Assembly (NCBI RefSeq): GCF_001595645.1
Contig: NZ_LNKT01000067.1
Coordinates: 1-64,000 of the forward strand
Source of the DNA: Sulfurovum riftiae
Lineage (GTDB): Bacteria; Campylobacterota; Campylobacteria; Campylobacterales; Sulfurovaceae
DNA: 64,000 nt
Direction: 5' to 3'
Below the pieces are notes generated by a model. The model did not search any database. It saw only the letters and a list, made by a program, of their open reading frames with translations, and was not told the DNA's origin. The position numbers and the translations under genes were made by a program. Of this stretch, positions 40,998 to 49,116 are shown piece by piece. How positions within the stretch are numbered: the first letter of the stretch is position 1; each line of letters starts with the position of its first letter.

Positions 40998-41375
40998 TTA
41001 TGCATTCTCTTCAGCTGCTGCTACCCACGCTTTTGCTTCTTCGAACCGGGCAAAAGGAAAAACTTTGATCTCGGCATCGATGAACGGTGCCGCAATGGCT
41101 TTGGAGTAGTCTATCACGGCAGTATCTGTCGCAAAAGCAAGACGTTTGATCTTCTTGTGGTGGTTCTTAATGAACGTGATGTGCCTGCTCAGTGCCGCAA
41201 AATCCTCCCAGCCCGGAAAGGATTCTGCAGAGATAACGATGCCGTTGAGCTTCCCCTTCTCTTCTATGAACGGATCGATAACCTTGACCGCATTGTCAAA
41301 GTCCTCCTTACTCAATGCCCCGTCAGGCTCCAGTACTGCCAGTGCATTCTCTCTGTCTAAGGTGACATGCAACAT
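40998..41375 (-). CDS. STAS/SEC14-like (SpoIIAA-like) protein
   Basis: The ATG at 41375 has AAAAGGAGTTTTATC upstream; the open frame extends 11 codons further without support. The 125-residue protein matches the SpoIIAA-like/DUF3478 pattern: LEPDGALSKEDFDNAVKVIDPFIEEKG, NGIVISAESFPGWEDFAALSRHI and a C-terminal RFEEAKAWVAA. It is a small cytoplasmic lipid- or nucleotide-binding fold; in many bacteria such proteins respond to stress. Function unknown. Confidence 0.8.
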   Translation of the reverse strand: MLHVTLDRENALAVLEPDGALSKEDFDNAVKVIDPFIEEKGKLNGIVISAESFPGWEDFAALSRHITFIKNHHKKIKRLAFATDTAVIDYSKAIAAPFIDAEIKVFPFARFEEAKAWVAAAEENA

Positions 41376-41440
41376 GATAAAACTCCTTTTATGCTTTGTG
41401 TATTTCAATTATACCTCTGTAAAGTTAACCGATAGAGGTT

Positions 41441-41517
41441 ATTAGTTACTACATAGATTCTTAAGTTTGTAGTAACTAATAATAAATTACTACAAACCAC
41501 TTGACATTATGTAGTAA
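41441..41517 (+). promoter_or_regulatory. Two inverted-repeat pairs of TGTAGTAACT before the arm-domain/EAL gene
   Basis: ATTAGTTACTACA (41441-41453) pairs perfectly with TGTAGTAACTAAT (41468-41480), 14 bases apart. A second pair, TTACTACA (41487-41494) and TGTAGTAA (41510-41517), is 15 bases apart. The two pairs are about 41-42 bases apart. The last half-site lies inside the -35/-10 spacer of the promoter, so a bound protein would block RNA polymerase or be displaced by it. Confidence 0.75.
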
Positions 41518-41529
41518 CTATTGTATACT
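41501..41529 (+). promoter_or_regulatory. Consensus sigma-70 promoter of the arm-domain/EAL operon
   Basis: TTGACA (41501-41506) and TATACT (41524-41529) are separated by 17 bases. The start site near 41536 makes a leader of about 64 bases before the ATG at 41600, which excludes a translation start near 41501. Confidence 0.75.
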
Positions 41530-41599
41530 ATGCCCAGAAGATGAAGATATTCTTATCTTCCGAATGTGTATTTTTACACAACAGAGAATGGAGGGGACC

Positions 41600-43129
41600 A
41601 TGCCTATCAGAGCGATCAACGACAAGCACTACCGCGGTATAAGCGAACTTTACCGCAAGTCTGACGGTGTGGTCACAGGTTACTACATCACCTATAGGGA
41701 TGCAGAAGGCAAACCTGTCAAACGTAGAGTCGATGCTGACACCAGAGACGAGGCCCTGCATAGACTGCATGAGATAAAGCAGGAGATCGACCTGCTAAAA
41801 AAGGAGAAGACAATGAGTGCTGTTCTGCCCGGACCGGTAAAGGATGTAGTAACGAAAACCCAAAAAAGAGGCACTGCTGCTGTAAGTGCTTCTGTCAAGA
41901 CAATGCATGCGTATCAGGAGATGATCTCTGATTATAAGGGTATTGCTGTCGTATCTCTCATAGATATCATCGCTTTTGACGAGATCAATATCGCCTATGG
42001 GTATGAAACAGGTGCACGTATGGTCAAAGAGATGGAGGAACTCCTCAGGAACACACTTGAGGGAAGCGCACGGAAAGGAATTGATCCGGCTGCCTGTGAA
42101 CTCTACCATATCTATGCCGGAAAATTCTGTCTCTTCATCAAAGAGGACCTCTCCCCTCTTCTGATCGACCTTTTGGTCAAAATACTTTTGAAAAAGGTCT
42201 CCGGATACAGGTTCGCTATCTCTCCAAAGAACCATATTCAGATCAATGCGGTATTCGGTGCGACGAAGAGCGGCAGCAAAGACCGCCTTCTTTATGCGGA
42301 AAAAGCGTTGCAGGAAGCCAAAAGTTCACACAACTGTTATATCTACCAGGATGCCTGTGCTTCGGACAGGAGCGGACATCTCTACGAAACACTGCTGGCA
42401 AACATCAACCACAGTAAGGTCACACCCTATTTTCAGGGTATCTTTGAAGCAGACAAAGCGGACCGCCCCTATAAGTTCGAAAGTCTTATGAGACTTGTCG
42501 ATATGGATGGCAACATCATCTCACCTGTCGTTTTTCTGGAGAAATCCAAAGAATTTCGCCTCTATACACAGCTGATGGAACAGATGATCCAGAAGGTCCT
42601 TGACGTGGTCGTCGAGAATGATGTGCCGGTCACACTGAACCTTTCCTATATCGATATCAGCAACACAGAATTGTGTGATACATTGATCGAAAAGATCAGA
42701 AGCATGCAGATCGGCCACCGTTTGACGGTCGAGATCCTCGAAAGCGAGCAGATAGAGGACCTTGAGATGGTCAACGAGTTCATCTTTGCACTTAAAAAGA
42801 ACGGGGTCTCCATCGCCATAGATGATTTCGGCAGCGGTTTTTCCAATTTTGACAATATCGCGAATCTCGATATAGACTATATCAAGCTTGACGGTTCTTT
42901 GATCTCGAAGATCCATGACAGGAGACACCGTATCATCCTTGAGAACATGGTCAATATCTGTCATGATCTCGGCATCAAGACCATTGCGGAATATATCAGC
43001 GATGAAAGCATTATGGAACTGGCAAAAAGTATCGGTGTCGACTACCTGCAGGGATATCATCTTCATATGCCCGAACATTGGGAATGCGTGGCAGAGACCT
43101 TCGGTATGAAAGGAGGCGAAAATGCATAA
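41600..43129 (+). CDS. Arm-DNA-binding-like domain fused to degenerate GGDEF and EAL
   Basis: The ATG at 41600 has GGAGGGG upstream and is the first start after the promoter. The 509-residue protein has three parts. Residues 10-70 (GYYITYRDAEGKPVKRRVDADTRDEALHRLHEIKQEI in pieces) have the strand-strand-strand-helix pattern of the integrase arm/AP2-like DNA-binding domain. Residues about 95-245 are a GGDEF-type fold without its signature (AGKFC instead of GGDEF). Residues about 265-505 are an EAL domain with E294 (ESL), LNLSYIDI, EILESE, DDFG (408-411), YIKLDGS and AEYI retained, so it may be an active c-di-GMP phosphodiesterase. Direct control of its own operators is inferred. Confidence 0.72.
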   Translation: MPIRAINDKHYRGISELYRKSDGVVTGYYITYRDAEGKPVKRRVDADTRDEALHRLHEIKQEIDLLKKEKTMSAVLPGPVKDVVTKTQKRGTAAVSASVKTMHAYQEMISDYKGIAVVSLIDIIAFDEINIAYGYETGARMVKEMEELLRNTLEGSARKGIDPAACELYHIYAGKFCLFIKEDLSPLLIDLLVKILLKKVSGYRFAISPKNHIQINAVFGATKSGSKDRLLYAEKALQEAKSSHNCYIYQDACASDRSGHLYETLLANINHSKVTPYFQGIFEADKADRPYKFESLMRLVDMDGNIISPVVFLEKSKEFRLYTQLMEQMIQKVLDVVVENDVPVTLNLSYIDISNTELCDTLIEKIRSMQIGHRLTVEILESEQIEDLEMVNEFIFALKKNGVSIAIDDFGSGFSNFDNIANLDIDYIKLDGSLISKIHDRRHRIILENMVNICHDLGIKTIAEYISDESIMELAKSIGVDYLQGYHLHMPEHWECVAETFGMKGGENA

Positions 43130-43853
43130 GAGTGAAAATGCACTGAAACATATTTCAGAGAAAACCATGCTCAGGCTTGCCAACGACGATATCGTCCTGC
43201 CTTCGAAGTATCTGGAGACGTTCATGGAGGAGCAAAAGCGTCTTGATACCGGTAGGAATGAAGGAGAGGAACATACGAAGGTGATCCGTGCACTTGAAGA
43301 GATGGAGTATCGTCTTTTTGGAGTCGATGCGGAGAGCACTTCCCGTATGAACGGTCTTATTTCGGATGTACGTTCACTCCAGCGCTATCTCTTCTCGGAC
43401 GATCTGACAAAAGCCAGGAACAGACTGTGGCTCTTCAAACACAAACTGCATGAAGACGGGACCTTCAGTGATTCGGGATTCATCGTCAGCAGCAGGGTCA
43501 TCGGTCATATCGCCGTTGTAAAAGAGTACGGTCCTGATGTGGGAGATGTTCTTTTGAGACAGATCTATGACCATATGGCAGGATACATGAAAGAGCATCA
43601 TTTGGAGCATGAGATCGTACGATACAGAGATGACAGCTTCCTTCTTTTCATAGCTGGAAAGGAGAGATCGCAGGTACAGGTAGATGAGGAGATGCTCAAC
43701 CTGCATAAAGGTATGGAGGGATACACATTCAGACACAGGAACAGGGTTTTCAACTTCACGTTCCTCTTCGCCGTCATGCAATACCTGAAGCATGAACCGT
43801 TCAGCCTGGTGATCGATCAGCTGGATGAGAAACTGTTTGAAAAAGGCCTCTAA
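43122..43853 (+). CDS. Degenerate GGDEF-domain partner protein
   Basis: The 243-residue protein starts inside the previous gene (8-base overlap, AAAGGAGGCG upstream), so the two are coupled. After a helical N-terminal half (EMEYRLFGVDAEST), residues about 90-240 have the GGDEF fold: DDLTKARNRLWLFKHKL, DVGDVLLRQIYDHMAG and RYRDDSFLLFI, where RDDSF replaces GGDEF. It cannot be a normal diguanylate cyclase. It may bind c-di-GMP or the partner EAL protein and sense a signal. Confidence 0.72.
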   Translation: MHKSENALKHISEKTMLRLANDDIVLPSKYLETFMEEQKRLDTGRNEGEEHTKVIRALEEMEYRLFGVDAESTSRMNGLISDVRSLQRYLFSDDLTKARNRLWLFKHKLHEDGTFSDSGFIVSSRVIGHIAVVKEYGPDVGDVLLRQIYDHMAGYMKEHHLEHEIVRYRDDSFLLFIAGKERSQVQVDEEMLNLHKGMEGYTFRHRNRVFNFTFLFAVMQYLKHEPFSLVIDQLDEKLFEKGL

Positions 43854-43937
43854 GGCCGATATCGAAGCGCCCTGTCCGTCACGATTTATTCACGATTGTA
43901 GTATAATATAAAAAATCGGAATACAAAAGGATTACTA

Positions 43938-44453
43938 ATGATAAGCAGAAAACTTAAGCATTTTGGTGCGATCGGCGTACTATCTTCTGCACTGATTTTT
44001 TCAGGGTGTACACCCGAAGAGCAGGCTCTTGCCACAGGAGCGGCTTTGGGAGTGGCAACGGGTGTGGCACTCTCTTCCTACAGCTATCCGTATTATTATG
44101 GGCACCCCTACTATTATTACGGGGGCAGATACTACTATGGCGGCTACTACAGGAACGGATACTACTACTACAGAGGGCACAGATACAGAAGCGGCCACTA
44201 CTACCATAACGGGTACAGGTATTACAACGGGCGACGTTACAGAGCACAGCCCGGACGCTACGGATACTACAGAAACAAAAATGAGTATAACAGATACAGG
44301 AACCGGGGCTACAGCAGGGACAGAAGCTACAACAGCAACCCGAGAAGCAACAGCCGGTACAACAGAGCAACATATGGCAACAAGAATTACAACAGACCAC
44401 GCAGCAGCAGGGTTTCCAATACACCAAGAGCGGCCAATTACCGCCGTTATTGA
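43938..44453 (+). CDS. Tyr/Arg/Gly-rich lipoprotein
   Basis: The 171-residue protein has a lipoprotein signal with lipobox FSGC at about 24-27, a short Ala/Gly segment that may cross or touch the membrane, then a long low-complexity region with repeated YYYG, YYRNG, GRYYYGG and RYRSGHYYHNG units, passing into an Arg/Asn/Tyr tail. Over 30% of the mature part is Tyr. Such proteins may coat the surface or bind RNA, polysaccharide or metal. No domain is recognised. It overlaps the start region of the coiled-coil gene. Confidence 0.75.
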   Translation: MISRKLKHFGAIGVLSSALIFSGCTPEEQALATGAALGVATGVALSSYSYPYYYGHPYYYYGGRYYYGGYYRNGYYYYRGHRYRSGHYYHNGYRYYNGRRYRAQPGRYGYYRNKNEYNRYRNRGYSRDRSYNSNPRSNSRYNRATYGNKNYNRPRSSRVSNTPRAANYRRY

Positions 44454-44464
44454 AAAGGGTTGAA

Positions 44465-44689
44465 ATGCACAAAGAAAAAGAGTTGACAGCAGAGGAACAA
44501 CTGGCACAGTACCACAAACTCAAAACAGAGCTTTTACAAACATATCACAAACAGAAAGAAGCGCTGGAATATGCCGTGGACAATGTCGAAGAAGGTCTGA
44601 TCAAAGAAAAAAGAGAAAAACTTGCCAAACAGATAAAGGCCCTCTCTGCCAAAATAGCAGAACTCACAGCAGAAGAAAGCAGCACGTGA
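44465..44689 (+). CDS. Small coiled-coil protein
   Basis: I start this at the ATG at 44465, eight bases after AAAGGG; the frame opens 15 bases earlier inside the Tyr-rich gene. The 74-residue product is almost entirely one heptad-repeat helix (EEQLAQYHKLKTELLQTYHK, KREKLAKQIKALSAKIAELT). It is probably cytoplasmic and dimeric. It overlaps the epimerase GTG by four bases. Confidence 0.7.
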   Translation: MHKEKELTAEEQLAQYHKLKTELLQTYHKQKEALEYAVDNVEEGLIKEKREKLAKQIKALSAKIAELTAEESST

Positions 44690-45765
44690 AGATAAGCAAT
44701 ATCCATACCACGCTGCTGCATGCACCGCTTAAAAACCCGTTCATTACTTCTTTGCGGAGGGTCGATGCACTTGAAGACCTTGTGGTCATCATTGAATGTG
44801 ACGATGGCTCCGTAGGCTATGGAGAAGGTGCACCTACACCTGTCATTACCGGTGAGACCATAGGTTCCATGAAGGCCGCCATAGAACTCATAAAACCCTT
44901 TCTGATCGGCCGTGAAATCGATGACTTCGATACCCTGCTCCACCATGTACATTCCCATATTGTCAAAAACACTACGGCAAAATCCGCATTGGAGATCGCC
45001 CTGTACGACCTGAAGGCAAAGTCCCTCTCCCAACCGCTCTACCGGATGCTTGGCGGGACCAAAAAGAGTTTCGAGACCGACATTACCATCAGTATGGGAG
45101 AGATAGACAAGATGATAGCCGACTGCCGGGATGCCGTGGCACTGGGATACCGCACACTCAAGATCAAGATAGGGGACGGTCCGCAAAAAGACATCGAACG
45201 CATCATTGCTATTGACGCGGCATTGGGGAAGGACATCGCACTGCGGCTCGATGCCAATCAGGGATGGAGCGCCAAGCAGAGTGTGGCATTGCTGCAGGGC
45301 ATCGAAAAACAGGGGATTATCGCCGAATTCATAGAACAGCCTGTGGCCGCTGATGACATCGAGGGACTGAAGTACATCAAAGAGAGGGTCGAGACCCCAC
45401 TGCTTGCGGATGAGTCGATCTTCTCGCTCAAAGATGCCAGGCGCCTTCTTGAAATGGAGGCCATAGACTATGTGAACATCAAACTGGCCAAAACAGCCGG
45501 TATCTCGCAGGCAGTCGCACTGGCAGACCTTTCTGCGGAATATGGCGTCAAATGTATGATAGGCTGTATGCTCGAAGGGCCTGTCTCTGTGACGGCAGGG
45601 GTACATGTTGCTTCCGCCAAAGCCGACATCATCACCATGCTCGACCTGGATGCCGTCAGCCTTCTGGCTTCCCATCCGGTCGAAACATCGGTACGTTATG
45701 AGGAGAGCCGTATTCTCCTTTCGGATGATATCGGTCTGGGTATTTCCGGCATCGAAAGTCTCTAA
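44686..45765 (+). CDS. Dipeptide epimerase, enolase superfamily (L-Ala-D/L-Glu type)
   Basis: The 359-residue protein starts with GTG overlapping the previous stop. It has the muconate-lactonising-enzyme-type layout: lid domain, then GYRTLKIKIGDG (catalytic Lys), LRLDANQGW, FIEQPV, LLADESIFS (metal ligands D, E, D), and VNIKLAKTAGIS (second Lys), ending with CMLEGPVSVTAG. These match L-Ala-D/L-Glu epimerases (YcjG/YkfB), which recycle murein peptides. The NlpC/P60-type gene follows at once. The related DgcA enzymes act on N-acyl-glutamate and cannot be excluded. Confidence 0.87.
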   Translation: MKISNIHTTLLHAPLKNPFITSLRRVDALEDLVVIIECDDGSVGYGEGAPTPVITGETIGSMKAAIELIKPFLIGREIDDFDTLLHHVHSHIVKNTTAKSALEIALYDLKAKSLSQPLYRMLGGTKKSFETDITISMGEIDKMIADCRDAVALGYRTLKIKIGDGPQKDIERIIAIDAALGKDIALRLDANQGWSAKQSVALLQGIEKQGIIAEFIEQPVAADDIEGLKYIKERVETPLLADESIFSLKDARRLLEMEAIDYVNIKLAKTAGISQAVALADLSAEYGVKCMIGCMLEGPVSVTAGVHVASAKADIITMLDLDAVSLLASHPVETSVRYEESRILLSDDIGLGISGIESL

Positions 45766-45835
45766 AACAAGCTGCGTACACACTTTATTAACCTATCTGT
45801 ATTAGAATACTGCAAACCAAAAACAGAGCAGACAG

Positions 45836-47173
45836 ATGTTTAGAAAAATGACCCTTGGTATTTTGATCGTATTTTCCCTATCCTCCCTGCTGCATGCAGC
45901 GTATATTCTCAAAGAGAGTAAACGCAGATCCAGTAAAATAGACCATATGCCAAAGCACAAAGTGGCAGATATGAAAAAGATCCCCCAGGACCCTGCCTAC
46001 TATGCCAAGCAGATCAAAACCTGGCCAAAAGCCAGACAGAAACGCTCAGATGAAGCCTTCAACCGCAAATACTTCAAACCCTGGCAGCTGAAAAAGCTGG
46101 ACATCCCCCTGAAGGATTTTGGCTGGGAAGTACGTTTTGTCACCAAAAACAAGATCTATACCGAGAATAGGAAACAGATCTCTGCAGCGACCTACAAACA
46201 CTGGATACACAATGCCAACTATACACAGAAGAACCGTGTACGGCGCAAGGCGATCACCACTGAACGGACCAATGTCAGAGCTTTGCCGACATCGACGCCG
46301 TTCTATCTCGATCCCAGGCGTGTAGGTGAAGGCTTTCCTTTCAACTACAACCAGAATTCCGCCCTGCACATGAATGTACCGCTCTTCGTCTCACACTTTT
46401 CCAAAGACAAAAAGTGGGCGTTCGTACGTGCATCGTATGCTTTTGGCTGGGTAAAGGTGAGTGACATAGCGTTTGTCGACGATGCCTTCATTCGTGCTTT
46501 CAGGAACGGGAAGTATGCCATGACAATCAAAGACGATCTCAGACTCTATGACGAAAAGGGCAAAGCGGTCAGTTTCGTGAAACTGGGTACCCTCTTCCCT
46601 ATCGCAAAGGACGGCAAGCATTATCTGGCGGCAAAACGCGGTGAGAAAGGCAAAGCCCTCATAGAGAAGGTTTCGGTCGATAACCCGAAGATCATTGCCA
46701 AAAAGCCGCTTCCTTTCACGTCCCAGAATGTAGCCATGGTTGCCAAAGAGTTCTACGGTGAGCCCTATGGATGGGGTGGCGGTTACGGCTGCCGTGACTG
46801 CTCTGCAACAACGAGGGATTTTTTGGGGGTCTTTGGCATCTTCCTGAGAAGAAACTCCAGCAAGCAGGCAAAGGACGGGCAGTCCATTCCTATCAAAGGG
46901 ATCCCCAAACAGGCAAAAAAGAAGAAGATCATCCGTGAAGCAGACCCGTTCAGATCATTGCTCTACGTACCGGGCCATATTGTCCTCTACCTGGGCGAAT
47001 ACAAAGGCGAACCGGTCATCATGCATACCTATTGGGGTATACGCAAGAAAGACGGTTCGAAACTGGTCACAGGACGGACCATCATCACTTCCACAGAACC
47101 GGGTAAGGAACGCAGAGACACAAAAGAGAGCAGCAGGCTTATCAACACACTCAAGACAATCGTGAAGTTTTAA
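45836..47173 (+). CDS. Exported SH3-domain NlpC/P60-type cell-wall peptidase
   Basis: The 445-residue protein has an export signal (MFRKMTLGILIVFSLSSLLHA), an N-terminal and middle part with SH3-like beta repeats (NVRALPTSTPFY, KKWAFVRASYAFGWVKVSDI), and a C-terminal NlpC/P60-type domain: YGWGGGYGCRDCSATTRDF with catalytic Cys, and PGHIVLYLG with catalytic His. It should cut gamma-D-Glu-diamino acid bonds in peptidoglycan. Its position after the L-Ala-D/L-Glu epimerase gene fits murein-peptide recycling. Confidence 0.85.
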   Translation: MFRKMTLGILIVFSLSSLLHAAYILKESKRRSSKIDHMPKHKVADMKKIPQDPAYYAKQIKTWPKARQKRSDEAFNRKYFKPWQLKKLDIPLKDFGWEVRFVTKNKIYTENRKQISAATYKHWIHNANYTQKNRVRRKAITTERTNVRALPTSTPFYLDPRRVGEGFPFNYNQNSALHMNVPLFVSHFSKDKKWAFVRASYAFGWVKVSDIAFVDDAFIRAFRNGKYAMTIKDDLRLYDEKGKAVSFVKLGTLFPIAKDGKHYLAAKRGEKGKALIEKVSVDNPKIIAKKPLPFTSQNVAMVAKEFYGEPYGWGGGYGCRDCSATTRDFLGVFGIFLRRNSSKQAKDGQSIPIKGIPKQAKKKKIIREADPFRSLLYVPGHIVLYLGEYKGEPVIMHTYWGIRKKDGSKLVTGRTIITSTEPGKERRDTKESSRLINTLKTIVKF

Positions 47174-47189
47174 AAGGTAAAATACATTT

Positions 47190-47816
47190 ATGAAATATCA
47201 AGAAAACAATCGAAAACACAAAGAGCGCATCAAACTCTTTACCACGACCATCATTACCGGAGAGTATAAAGGCAAACACATCGAAATACCCGATATCTCC
47301 ACCACCAGAAGCTCCAAATCCATTCTGAAAGAGTCCTTCTTCAACACCGTTCAGTTCGAGATCATCGACAAAAACTTCGTTGAGGTATTCGCCGGAAGCG
47401 GTTCGGTAGGCCTGGAAGCACTCAGCCGGGGTGCGGCACAATGCTACTTCATGGAGTACAACAAGGTGGCTTTCCGCTGCCTTGAGAACAACATCAAACA
47501 GACAGACCCCAGCCGCTGCCATGCTTTTTACGGAGACAGTTTCGAGAATTTCGAAACCGTGTACGGCCTGGTGAAACGCCAGGGAGGCAAAACCTACTTC
47601 TACTTCGACCCGCCCTTCTCCACACGTGACGGGATGGATGAGATCTATGACAAGACCATTGCGCTCATCGAGAAGATAGAACCCGAAGTATGTGAGATGG
47701 TCGCCGTTGAGCATATGACCAATCTGACCATGCCTAACGAGATCGGTGCACTCGAAAAGATCAAAAAGAAGAAGTTCGGACGCAGTACCCTCTCCTACTA
47801 TAGACCAAAAGCGTAG
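47190..47816 (+). CDS. rsmD: RsmD-family 16S rRNA (guanine-N2) methyltransferase
   Basis: The 208-residue protein has the RsmD features: IITGEYKGKHIEIPDISTTRSSKSILKESFF, motif I FVEVFAGSGSVGLEALSRG, and motif IV YFDPPF in place of (N/D)PPY. It would methylate G966 of 16S rRNA in the cytoplasm. The DPPF motif and length are normal for the family in this group. It sits 16 bases after the peptidase gene. Confidence 0.87.
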   Translation: MKYQENNRKHKERIKLFTTTIITGEYKGKHIEIPDISTTRSSKSILKESFFNTVQFEIIDKNFVEVFAGSGSVGLEALSRGAAQCYFMEYNKVAFRCLENNIKQTDPSRCHAFYGDSFENFETVYGLVKRQGGKTYFYFDPPFSTRDGMDEIYDKTIALIEKIEPEVCEMVAVEHMTNLTMPNEIGALEKIKKKKFGRSTLSYYRPKA

Positions 47817-47895
47817 ATTGGGGAGCTGCTCTCTTTACAACCCTTCATGCATCATGCTATACTATCTTCCATAAGCAATGAAGAAGGAGTATAGT

Positions 47896-48336
47896 ATGGA
47901 CCATAATGAACAGATGCAACGCTATTATGAGCGCTGCGATATGGACCTTATCAAAGGGAAGCTCAAAGTTCTGCTGGAGCAGGCCCAGAAAGAGATAGAA
48001 GAGGTTGATATAGAGCAGATAGACCTTGAAAAGATGGTGCTCATCGATGTCCGCGAGAGCGATGAATTCGCTTCGGGTGTCATTCCGGCGAAAACCGTCT
48101 TCACCATTCCCCGCGGCAAACTGGAATTTGCCGTAGATGACAAGCTCGTGGACATGAGCGACCACCTCATTGTCTGCTACTGCCTCAAAGGTGCCAGAGG
48201 GCTCATGGCAGCCATGACACTGAAAAACCTCGGCTTCAAGCATGTCGTCAACCTGAAAGGCGGCATAGAGAACTGGGTACAGAGCGGCAAAAGTATCAAG
48301 AACTATCTTGGCTATTTTACGCTGGGATCCAAATAA
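47896..48336 (+). CDS. Cytoplasmic rhodanese-domain protein
   Basis: The ATG at 47896 follows AAGGAGTATAGT and is preferred over an ATG six codons upstream. The 146-residue protein has a helical N terminus, then a rhodanese domain from about 45: MVLIDVRESDEFASGVIP, active loop LIVCYCLKGARGLMAA with catalytic Cys, and VVNLKGGIENWVQSGKS. No signal peptide is seen. It probably transfers sulfur to a cytoplasmic acceptor. Next comes a tiny MTKEK ORF and the NYN gene. Confidence 0.82.
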   Translation: MDHNEQMQRYYERCDMDLIKGKLKVLLEQAQKEIEEVDIEQIDLEKMVLIDVRESDEFASGVIPAKTVFTIPRGKLEFAVDDKLVDMSDHLIVCYCLKGARGLMAAMTLKNLGFKHVVNLKGGIENWVQSGKSIKNYLGYFTLGSK

Positions 48337-48354
48337 ATGACAAAAGAGAAATAA
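48337..48354 (+). CDS. Five-codon ORF between the rhodanese and NYN genes
   Basis: ATGACAAAAGAGAAATAA encodes MTKEK and is followed immediately by ATGACAAAAAAAG, the true start of the next gene. The AAATAAATGACAAAA unit is duplicated in tandem, so this looks like a slippage product that made a decoy start. A role in translation control is possible. Confidence 0.35.
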   Translation: MTKEK

Positions 48355-49116
48355 ATGACAAAAAAAGAAGACCATATAGCCCTTTTCATCGACTGTGACA
48401 ACATTTCGCACAGATCGATCGAAGGGATCATCAACGAATTGAGCAAATACGGCGTAGTGAACATACGCCAGGCCTACGGCAACTGGACCAAGAATAACCT
48501 GAAGAACTGGGAGGACAAACTCCTCGAGTTCGCCATCAAGCCCATACAGCAGTTCGACTACTCCAAGAACAAGAACGCTACGGACATCCTGATGACCATC
48601 GATGCCATCGACCTGCTGCATACCAAAGATATCGATGCTTTCGCTTTCGCTACGAGCGACTCCGACTTCACACCGGTGGTTATGCGTGTGCAGGCGGAAG
48701 GCATCAAGGTCTTCGGATTCGGTGAAAAGAAAACCCCAAAACCGTTCATGGCAGCCTGTTCACAGTTCATCTTTACGGAGAAACTGATGGCAACGACAGC
48801 AAGTGTCGCTACAGCAGAAGACACACCCGACATGGAAGTGAGCAAAGAACCTGTACGCAAAAGCGGCAAAGAGATGAAACAGGACAGCTGGCTGGTCAAT
48901 GTACTGCGCAATGCCGTCGAGCAGACCATGGATGAGTACGGATGGGCGAACCTGTCGGAAGTGGGCAGCTACATCAACAAAGCCACCTCATTCTCTCCCA
49001 TCAATTACGGCTACAAGAAGCTGAGCAATCTCATCAAGGAGATCGACCTCTTCGACATCGCCTATGATGATGTCAGCAAACAGATAAGCATCAGAGACAA
49101 GCGCTGGAAACAGTAG
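48355..49116 (+). CDS. NYN-domain (PIN-like) protein with C-terminal LOTUS/OST-HTH domain
   Basis: The 253-residue protein has an N-terminal NYN nuclease fold: HIALFIDCDNISH, KNATDILMTIDAIDLL and FAFATSDSDFTPVVMRVQ, with acidic residues in metal-binding places. Residues about 180-250 form an OST-HTH/LOTUS module (LVNVLRNAVEQTMDEYGWANLSEVGSYINKATSFSPINYGYKKLSNLIKEID in pieces), an RNA-binding fold. It is probably an RNA-targeting ribonuclease of the LabA/MARF1 type. Function in this host is unknown. Confidence 0.85.
   Translation: MTKKEDHIALFIDCDNISHRSIEGIINELSKYGVVNIRQAYGNWTKNNLKNWEDKLLEFAIKPIQQFDYSKNKNATDILMTIDAIDLLHTKDIDAFAFATSDSDFTPVVMRVQAEGIKVFGFGEKKTPKPFMAACSQFIFTEKLMATTASVATAEDTPDMEVSKEPVRKSGKEMKQDSWLVNVLRNAVEQTMDEYGWANLSEVGSYINKATSFSPINYGYKKLSNLIKEIDLFDIAYDDVSKQISIRDKRWKQ

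Noticed and set aside
41501-41599. Upstream extension of the arm-domain/EAL gene
   Set aside because: Position 41501 is the -35 box of its promoter, and the ATG at 41600 has GGAGGGG.
41846-41857. Further TGTAGTAAC copy inside the arm-domain/EAL gene
   Set aside because: A single half-site in coding DNA is expected by chance for an 8-mer in 64 kb; it is not part of an inverted pair.
43954-44523. Cys- and Val-rich minus-strand frames opposite the Tyr-rich gene, and a Thr-rich plus frame inside it
   Set aside because: They mirror the repetitive TAC/GGA codons. The plus frame with lipobox and signal is the sensible one.
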